64,000 nt of DNA from Trichosporon coremiiforme (Eukaryota; Basidiomycota; Tremellomycetes; Trichosporonales; Trichosporonaceae), in NCBI GenBank assembly GCA_039545355.1, contig BCJJ01000018.1, positions 186,001-250,000 of the forward strand. The letters run 5' to 3'. Shown here one piece after another: positions 57,652 through 64,000 of the stretch. Each line of letters opens with the position of its first letter. Positions within the stretch are counted from its first letter, which is position 1. The position numbers and the translations under genes are program-made. The notes below the pieces were generated by a model. The model was given only the letters and a program-made list of their open reading frames with translations, ran no database searches and was not told the DNA's origin.

Positions 57652-59115
57652 TTACAGCGAGGAGCGTCCATTCTTGGCCTGGGTCACCGGGTCCTTGTCG
57701 TCACCCTCCTCCGATTGCGTGCTGCAATGACTGCTAGCGGAGCTGCTACGCCAGAGGCCGGGGGTGCTGGTCCTGCTAGGGGTGGAAGGAGGAGAGCCAG
57801 ACACAGGCTCGGTGGCAGATTCTTCCACAGACCCGACGACGGGGATGGAAGTGTTGTCGGTACGTCCTGCGTCTTGGTCGGGGGAGGCGGCAGCGGGCTG
57901 ATCAGCGGACGGCAGCACGTCCTGCGTCTGGCGCTGCTGGCTCTGCGGAAGCAGCTGGAAGTGCGACTCGATGTCGGGGACGAGCGCGGTGTGGAACCTG
58001 ATCGAGTCCGCTTGCGAGGACTCAGACGCCGAGCTGCCAAAGACGGACGGGAGGTCGGCGCTCGTGGTTGCGCCAGCGTGGACGCGGGGCTTGCCGGGAG
58101 CCCTCACTGGCGAACGGCCAGAAGACGCCATCGGATCGACCATTGGGGCGGGGTCAACGAAGCAATTCGGCGACGACTCGGCGGAGGTCCACTGGCCCCC
58201 GGCGTGCGATGCATTGGTTCCCGCAGTCTGCCCTGCACCACCGGAAGACAGGGTCTGCTGACTGGCAGGGCTGTCCTGGCTCATCTTGGGGATGCTCAGG
58301 CGGCGCTGGAACCAGATTGGTTCGCGGTGGCCGTGACCTTGGAGGGCGTACCGGGAGTCGTGAAGCGCGTCGCGCAGGAGCCCCTCCATGCCCTTCTCGA
58401 CACGTTCGTAGGCGTTCAGGATGCGCGCACTCTGAGCTCCGTCGAGGCCGGACGACGATTTGGCGATCTCGGCGGTGACCTCGTGGAGTTGGACAATGAT
58501 GGTTCGCAAAACCCTGGTGGAAACGTTGAAGACATCGATCGCGCGGGCAGCCACGTCGCTGGCCGCACTGTCGGGAGTTGCCGAGCCGTCAGGGGTGGGA
58601 ATGATGGGGAAGGGGTTGACAGAGGTGGGGTCGACGGATGTGGGCATCTTCTCGCCATCGAGGCTGCCGCTGGAAACTTCTCTGCCGAGCTGGGCATACA
58701 GCGCTTCCAACTCCTCACCCGTCTCCCTGTGGGACGCCATGACCCGATTCAAGCAGCGGAGGGCATCCTGGACCTGCTTCTGGCGTTGGTCGTCGCCCTG
58801 GGGAGGATCAGCGCCGCCATTGCCTTGGGGCTGGCCCTCGTCAGGGGGGTTCGTCGTGGTCACCGACTTGGGAGTGTCCCTGGCAGCCTCGAGAACGGGC
58901 CACACAACCTGCATGTTGACGGTGTACGACTTCAGGCTCTCTGTGATGCGATACTCGACGGTGTCGAGGGGAGGCTCGCCGGCGGCATCGGTCTGGGGAT
59001 TTTTCGCGGTTGGCGGGGCCGGGCTGGGGCTGGGTTCTCCAACGTGGCTGGGATTCATAGCGGGCGGTGTCGAGTTCAGAGCAGATGGGCTGCGGCGTCG
59101 ACTTAAGTACAGCAT
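57652..59115 (-). CDS. Hypothetical serine/proline-rich protein
   Basis: Intronless open frame of 487 codons. I do not recognise the family. Residues 45-250 look folded and helical: LDTVEYRITESLKSYTVNMQ, VVWPVLEAARDT, VQDALRCLNRVMASHRETGE, AARAIDVFNVSTRVLRTIIV, QLHEVTAEIAKSSSG, then ARILNAYERVEKGMEGLLRD. This could be a helical bundle or coiled coil. The C-terminal half is Ser/Thr/Pro/Gln-rich and probably disordered, ending in a Ser-rich segment. There is no signal peptide or membrane segment. The start may be 59115 or the in-frame ATG at 59058. A 613-codon frame lies antisense to it but is low complexity and taken as a shadow. Confidence 0.75.
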   Translation of the reverse strand: MLYLSRRRSPSALNSTPPAMNPSHVGEPSPSPAPPTAKNPQTDAAGEPPLDTVEYRITESLKSYTVNMQVVWPVLEAARDTPKSVTTTNPPDEGQPQGNGGADPPQGDDQRQKQVQDALRCLNRVMASHRETGEELEALYAQLGREVSSGSLDGEKMPTSVDPTSVNPFPIIPTPDGSATPDSAASDVAARAIDVFNVSTRVLRTIIVQLHEVTAEIAKSSSGLDGAQSARILNAYERVEKGMEGLLRDALHDSRYALQGHGHREPIWFQRRLSIPKMSQDSPASQQTLSSGGAGQTAGTNASHAGGQWTSAESSPNCFVDPAPMVDPMASSGRSPVRAPGKPRVHAGATTSADLPSVFGSSASESSQADSIRFHTALVPDIESHFQLLPQSQQRQTQDVLPSADQPAAASPDQDAGRTDNTSIPVVGSVEESATEPVSGSPPSTPSRTSTPGLWRSSSASSHCSTQSEEGDDKDPVTQAKNGRSSL

Positions 59116-59569
59116 GGAAGGGCGGACACATGAAAGTGCACTCTGGCCTCCAACTTCCTTCGCACGTCTGAAGGGGGGACACTACATTATCGTGCGTCTG
59201 CTGCGAAACTCACAATCACCCAAAACGCAGCTACTGTATGAGTGGCACAATGCTCTTTCTAATTAACACTGGTAATCCCATAGAACCAGGACAGTCATCT
59301 TAGGGGGAAGGAGCTCCCATTCTCCATGCGAAGAGTGGCTGAGCCATATCCCACCCCCACTTGAAGCCCATTATGGCCACGAAGCGCCCTCATCTTCAGC
59401 CAAACAGTACGGGGTTTCAACAGCCCACAAACGTTAACAAGACATATCTACGTCACCCCCATCAGTACAGGGCTGAATACGAACCAAAGCACTGCTCGTT
59501 GCCTGCAATTTTGCGATTTCCCGAATGCGCGCTGCAGATGTGCTATCCTCCCCACCACCTTACATCAAT

Positions 59570-59652
59570 GGGTTGTTGATCCAGTGGTTAAGATGGCTGC
59601 CTTCCATTACTTGGAATAGCAGCTTACCGGGGTTCGAATCCCCGACAACTCA
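59570..59652 (+). tRNA. tRNA-Gly(UCC) with an 11-nt intron
   Basis: All arms can be drawn. The acceptor GGGTTGT (59570-59576) pairs with ACAACTC (59645-59651), with A as discriminator. The D arm is ATC/GAT with a GG-containing loop. The anticodon stem is GCTGC/GCAGC, and the T arm is CGGGG-TTCGAAT-CCCCG. The anticodon loop plus intron is 18 nt: loop start CT, anticodon TCC, A37, then an 11-nt intron TTACTTGGAAT and A38. The intron's GGAA can pair with TTCC over the anticodon, as expected for a pre-tRNA. The B box GGTTCGAATCC is canonical; the A box is close to consensus. Five T follow directly. Confidence 0.88.
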
Positions 59653-59657
59653 TTTTT
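59653..59657 (+). terminator. RNA polymerase III terminator of tRNA-Gly
   Basis: A run of five T immediately follows the tRNA discriminator base. Confidence 0.85.
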
Positions 59658-61192
59658 GCTCTCTCCTCCCTGCTCCCCTGCGTGTGTGTGTGGTCCTCAA
59701 AGAGGGAGCAGCGGTTCTCGCCGATCGCTGAATGATTGGCCAGTAAGCGGAGACGCCAAGGCTGCCGCAGGGGTCGGCGTGCCGATGGGTGTTGCGGTAG
59801 TGGGTGTGCCTGCGACGCGCTTCAGCATATCCGCACCGGACAGTCAAAACGGTGCCGCCATTGGCTATCGCTTGTTGACGGGATCGGGGTTAGAGAGGAC
59901 GACGAGCTACACAGGAATGACGACGTGGTGGGTGGCCGTGGGTGCACTTTGGGCGTTTATTTGGCTCCGGGGCGTGTCGTTATGGCTTGACGAACAGGGA
60001 CCCTGAAGCCGGCCCTCAAACCCGGGTAGAGCCAGGAGTGCGCTGTGCGAACATGAGATCTGCAGCTTCCCGTTCATTTTGCTGTCCCATCTTGGGAGCT
60101 TGAGGGCCGCCCAAGTTTCGAGTGCAGGCGAAAACGAGACAACGGTAGATGCGGGAGCTGACGAATGGAGTATGCAGATCCCTTGTCGCATGTCTGACGA
60201 TCTGACGGGTGAACGGGGAGCGCTCTGAAAACACAGTTTCGAGGACGCGTCCGTCTGAATGGAGCCGAGGCGCGCGCAAGGAACGCGTTGAGGGTTGGAG
60301 AAATAAGCAGTGCGCGAGTGCCGGGCACCAGATGGACAGACGCCCAGGAGGGGCACGCAGGCGGGCACCCGGCAGCCTGGCTCCCAGGCTCTCAGGCCGT
60401 CGAGTCCACAGGCCTTACGCCATTGATCGATCACACCGAGATCCCAGTCGTACAGCCGCAAAGCAGTGTACCCAGTGTACCTACCACCTACCACCACTTT
60501 CCCAGGCGGCCAGGCGGCTGTCCGCCTGACCATAGATAGCCTGAATGCATAAACAACAACCCCATCGTGGCGCACTGTCTGACTCGACCAACACTCCTCG
60601 TCTCAGACACTTTGCACACGGTCTCACCTGCAACGCAACTCCGCCAGCGACACGTCACGCATCAGCAAGTTCACCAAAGCACATTGCATCGCAACCCCAA
60701 GACCTTAACGCTCAACCCACAGGATAACGGATCAATCGGGCGCACGCCTGTTGTCGACCCTGGCCCTGGCAATCTTCCCTAGACACCCGGAGACCCGACT
60801 GTCAGGTAACTCTCTTGCCTAGCCTGCCTAGCCTGCCTAGCCTGCCTCGCCTGCCCCTTGCTCGACCGCGCGAGAGCACGTTGAAACAACAAAATCGCTG
60901 CACCACTTACATTTGCTCCTCGCATCGCACGTACCCCCTCCTCACCTTCCTCACACCTTCCTCGTCTGATCTTCAACCCCCTAAGCCCCTGCACACGCCC
61001 CCGCGCGCTCGCAACTCTGCTCCATCTCATTTCATTTCGTCGTACTCTCGCCGCTCAATCTTCAGCCAAGCCGAGCGAAACCCTTGATTTGTTGACCATA
61101 ACAAAACTCCACTGAATAGGGTTCCTACAGCCAGTTGCCACGACAACCTTGCGCTTCTTTCTTTCACTCCACCTCTTCATTCCTCTTCCATC
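59658..61192. promoter_or_regulatory. Intergenic region and UAP1 promoter/leader
   Basis: About 1.5 kb with no recognised gene. From about 60900 to 61190 the plus strand is pyrimidine-rich (CT and CA tracts), typical of a fungal promoter and 5' leader for the downstream highly codon-biased UAP1. It also contains a short tandem repeat at 60816-60856. Confidence 0.45.
60816..60856 (+). repeat. Tandem repeat of AGCCTGCCT
   Basis: About four consecutive copies of a 9-base unit, the last ones degenerate (CGCCTGCC). It lies in the presumed UAP1 leader. Confidence 0.85.
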
Positions 61193-62798
61193 ATGACCAT
61201 CACCATGGGTTCTTACGCCAACCCCATCGACATTGCTGCGCTTAAGCAGACTTACGAGAACGCCGGCCAGGGCCAGGTCTTCACCTTCTGGGACAAGCTC
61301 TCCGAGGATGAGCAGGCCAAGTTCGCCAAGCAGCTCTCCGAGATCGACGTCGACCGCGTCAACCGTATCTACGAGAATGCCATGGCCGCTGTCGCTGTCG
61401 CCCCGCCTCCCAAGCCCGCTGGTGACGAGGCCCCTACTCTGAAGACTTCGGACGCCCAGCCCACGACTCCCACCGCCGACGCTGTATCCCCCCTTCCCCC
61501 GACCTCGTGTGCTTCTGCTATCAACAACGCCGAGGAGGAGGCTCGCTGGCGCTCCACGGGTCTCCAGGCCATTGCTGACGGCAAGGTCGCTGTCCTTCTC
61601 CTCGCCGGAGGACAGGGCACCCGTCTCGGCAGCGCCAACCCCAAGGGCATGTTCGACATCTCGCTCCCTTCTGGTCGCACTCTCTTTGAGATCCAGGCTG
61701 CTCGTATCCGTCGCCTCCGTGACGTCGTCTCTGAGTCCACTGGCAAGCCCGCTGAGCAGGTCCGCATCCCCTGGTATGTCATGACCTCGGGCCCCACTCG
61801 CCCCGTCACGGAGGCGTACTTCGAGAAGAAGAACCACTTTGGTCTTCCCCGTGAGGACGTCGTTTTCTTCGAGCAGGGTAAGTTCAAGACGCCAGGTGCC
61901 TAGCTAACTCTGCGCAGGTGTGCTCCCCGCTCTCTCCAACGAGGGCAAGCTCCTCCTTTCGACTGCTTCCAGCCTCTCGCTCGCTCCGGACGGAAACGGT
62001 GGTGTTTACGCCGCCCTCCGCCGCCCTCTCGTCGAGGGTGAGACGAGGACTGTCATGTCTGACCTGAAGGACCGTGGTGTCGAGTACATTCACGGCTACT
62101 GCGTCGACAACTGTCTCGTCAAGGTCGCCGACCCTGTCTTCTTCGGTGCCTGTATTGAGCGTGGTGCCGCCTGCGGTGCCAAGGTCGTTCGCAAGCGTGA
62201 CCCCGAGGAGCTTGTCGGTGTCGTCGCCCGCAAGGGTGACGGTTACGCTGTCGTCGAGTACTCCGAGCTTCCCAAGGAGATGTCTGAGCAGCGTGAGGCC
62301 GACGGAACTCTGTCGTTCTGGGCTGGCAACATTGTCAACCACTTCTACACTCGCTCATTCCTCGAGGAGATTGAGGGTGTCGAGGCTCGCGCGCCCTTCC
62401 ACATTGCGAAGAAGAAGATCCCCACTGTCGACCTCTCGACCGGCGAGGCCATCAAGCCCTCGACCCCCAACGGCATGAAGCTCGAGATGTTCATCTTCGA
62501 CATCTTCCCCTTCACCCGCGACCTTGTCGTGCTCGAGGTCGACCGTGCCGAGGAGTTCTCTCCTCTGAAGAACGCCTCTGGCGCTCCCTCCGACACCCCC
62601 GAGACTTCGCGCCGCGACCTGCTCGCTCAGCAGAGGCGCTGGCTCGAGGCCGCCGGTGCCACTTTTGCCGACGACGTCGAGGTCGAGGTCACCCCTGACG
62701 CGACCTACGCCGGCGAGGGCCTTGACTTTGTCAACGGCAAGAAGTTTGTCCGCTCCGGATTCATCGCCAAGCCCGAGGACGTCGCCGCCCTCATCTAA
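61193..62798 (+). CDS. UAP1: UDP-N-acetylglucosamine pyrophosphorylase
   Basis: Predicted 521-residue cytosolic enzyme from exons 61193-61877 and 61918-62798 (40-nt intron). The signature LLLAGGQGTRLGSANPKGMF binds the nucleotide. Further family blocks are IPWYVMTSGPTRPVTEAYF, GGVYAALRR, GVEYIHGYCVDNCLVKVADP, FWAGNIVNHFYT and KLEMFIFDIFPF. It makes UDP-GlcNAc from GlcNAc-1-phosphate and UTP, the precursor of chitin, N-glycans and GPI anchors. Either ATG at 61193 or the in-frame one at 61205 could start it. Strong use of C-ending codons fits high expression. Yeast homologue is QRI1/UAP1. Confidence 0.96.
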
Positions 62799-63096
62799 GT
62801 TGACCGCGCGCACCCCCATACGCACGGTTCTAGAGAACATTACTACGCATTTACGTCTCACGGCCCGATCTAAAATCACAGTATAACGGACATTAAACTG
62901 GACATTCCAAGTGTCAAGTTGACGATGAGTGGTCATTCAGCATATGTACATGAGAGCTCTCGCAGTTAGAGCTATGCATCATTGATACCAAGGAAAAGAA
63001 GACAGTGCAGCGTGCAGCCAAAAGAGCTAAGATGGGAGCAAAATAACATCAAGCTCTTGTGTTGATCTACGACGGAGACATGCTCTACTAATGTAT

Positions 63097-64000
63097 CTAC
63101 TCGACGTCCTGGACACCAGAGTACTCCTGGAGGACCTTGGAAGCGCCGTCCCAGTCGATGGTGCCCTTGACGAGCTGGTCGACGGTCTTGAGGACGTCCT
63201 CGGTGTTGCCGATGAGCTGCTTGGTGGTGTCGCGCTCACGGAGGGTGAGGGTGCCGTTCTTGGCGGTGGCAAAGTCGACAGTGATGCCGAAGGGGGTGCC
63301 GAGCTCGTCGTTGCGGGCGTACTTCTTGCCAATGGAGGCGGAAGAGTCGTCGACGCGGGACGCGATGCCGAGTTTCCTGAGCTTGATGGAGAGGTCGTGG
63401 ATGACGGCGGTGAGGGCGGGGTCGTTGGAGATGGCGACGATGAGGACCTTGATGGGCGCGACGAGGGGAGGGAACGAGAGCACGCCGCGGGCCTGGTCCT
63501 GCTCGCGGGCCCAGTACGAGTGCTCAAGCAGCGAGTACAGGATACGGCCGATACCGAACGAGGGCTCGATGACGTTTGGAGTGAACTCGCGCATGTGCTC
63601 GGTCACCGTGATCGGGTTGATCTTGACGAGGTCCGGGGTGAGCTCGTACTCCTTGCCGTCGGCGCACTTGACGAGCGACTTGCCGTCCTTGTCCATCTCG
63701 TCCTTGATGCACTGCAGGCGCTCCTTGTCGCTCTCGGCAAGGGTCGACTTGATCGTGGCGGCGTCCTTCTTGAACTTGATGCCGAACGCCTTGGCGTCGT
63801 ACTGCACGTCGAGCTTCTCGACCGTGCGGGGCTGGTCGAGACGCTGCTGGACACGGAGCGGCTGCTTCGTCTTGGCAGCGTGGACGGTGAGGTCGTAGGC
63901 CGAGCGGTCAGCGCAGCCGACACACTCGATCCAGCCGTACGAGGACTGGATCTCAAAGTCCCAGCAGTCGGCGGCGTAGTGAGCCATCTCGTTGGCCATG
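63097..64000 (-). CDS. GRS1: Glycine-tRNA ligase, C-terminal part (cut by window edge)
   Basis: The last 300 codons of a class II glycyl-tRNA synthetase on the minus strand; the 5' part lies beyond 64000. The visible part starts inside the catalytic domain (HYAADCWDFEIQSSYGWIEC, then VGCADRSAYDLTVH). It carries motif 3 (PSFGIGRILYSLLEHSYW) and the anticodon-binding domain (FPPLVAPIKVLIVAISNDPA, LRKLGIASRVDDSSASIGKK, YARNDELGTPFGITVDF). It charges glycine onto cytosolic, and in fungi often mitochondrial, tRNA-Gly. The stop gives the normal family C-terminus. The ATG at 63999 is internal, not the start. A tRNA-Gly gene lies about 3.4 kb away, probably by chance. Confidence 0.97.
   Translation of the reverse strand, partial: MANEMAHYAADCWDFEIQSSYGWIECVGCADRSAYDLTVHAAKTKQPLRVQQRLDQPRTVEKLDVQYDAKAFGIKFKKDAATIKSTLAESDKERLQCIKDEMDKDGKSLVKCADGKEYELTPDLVKINPITVTEHMREFTPNVIEPSFGIGRILYSLLEHSYWAREQDQARGVLSFPPLVAPIKVLIVAISNDPALTAVIHDLSIKLRKLGIASRVDDSSASIGKKYARNDELGTPFGITVDFATAKNGTLTLRERDTTKQLIGNTEDVLKTVDQLVKGTIDWDGASKVLQEYSGVQDVE

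Noticed and set aside
57265..59106. 613-codon open frame on the plus strand
   Set aside because: It lies antisense to the 487-codon minus-strand gene, is low complexity (Gly/Arg/Val-rich), and has no family features. Such antisense frames are expected at this GC content and codon bias.

Overview
The window is nuclear DNA from a fungus, most likely a basidiomycete yeast of the Tremellomycetes (Trichosporonales-like). This is inferred from high GC, many very short introns (34-60 nt is common) with CTRAC-type branch sites, and fungus-specific genes: Mic12, an Iwr1 homologue, a Gti1/Pac2 WOPR regulator, and a Suc1-type Cks1. No prokaryotic operon, CRISPR array or recognisable transposon was seen. 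All exon boundaries below were assigned by hand from GT/AG sites, reading-frame continuity and protein-family matches. For every spliced gene the exon lengths sum to a multiple of three.

Layout. 1-4.3 kb: no recognisable gene. 4.3-17.5 kb: a dense block of IWR1(+), TCD-type t6A dehydratase(-), TFB2(+), MIC12(-), mitochondrial uS19/RSM19(+), glycolipid transfer protein(+), aldo/keto reductase(-), U2AF large subunit(+) and CKS1(-). Convergent pairs are as close as 76-97 bp, and divergent pairs share promoters of about 250-580 bp. 19.1-20.3 kb: a secreted class 3 lipase(-). 20.3-25.6 kb: gene-poor, with one weak proline/serine-rich candidate. 25.6-31 kb: TFIIS/DST1(+), thioredoxin reductase TRR1(+) and heme oxygenase HMX1(-). 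33-37 kb: a large vacuolar TRP channel (YVC1 type, -). 39.3-42.6 kb: a WOPR transcription factor(-) with an in-frame TAG inside its DNA-binding domain, preceded by a long pyrimidine-rich leader. 42.6-55 kb: a gene desert of about 12 kb with a 60-N assembly gap in poly-C. 55-59 kb: two unrecognised proline/serine-rich genes, one weak and one solid. 59.6 kb: an intron-containing tRNA-Gly(UCC). 61.2-64 kb: UDP-GlcNAc pyrophosphorylase(+) and the C-terminal part of glycyl-tRNA synthetase(-), cut by the window edge.

Functionally these are mostly housekeeping genes. They cover RNA polymerase II transcription and splicing (IWR1, TFB2, DST1, U2AF), mitochondria (MIC12, uS19m), redox and heme (TRR1, HMX1, AKR), cell cycle (CKS1), tRNA biology (TCD, GRS1, tRNA-Gly), wall precursor synthesis (UAP1) and calcium signalling (YVC1). 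They do not form one pathway.

The points most worth a second look are: the nonsense codon in the otherwise conserved WOPR domain; a 33-codon open, NLS-like extension just past the TRR1 stop (TGA CTG context), together with an in-frame N-terminal extension that could be a mitochondrial presequence; 7-, 10-, 11- and 19-nt microexons in DST1 and CKS1; two CPV heme-regulatory-like motifs at the N-terminus of the heme oxygenase; a histidine-rich N-terminus on the TRP channel; and the gene desert.
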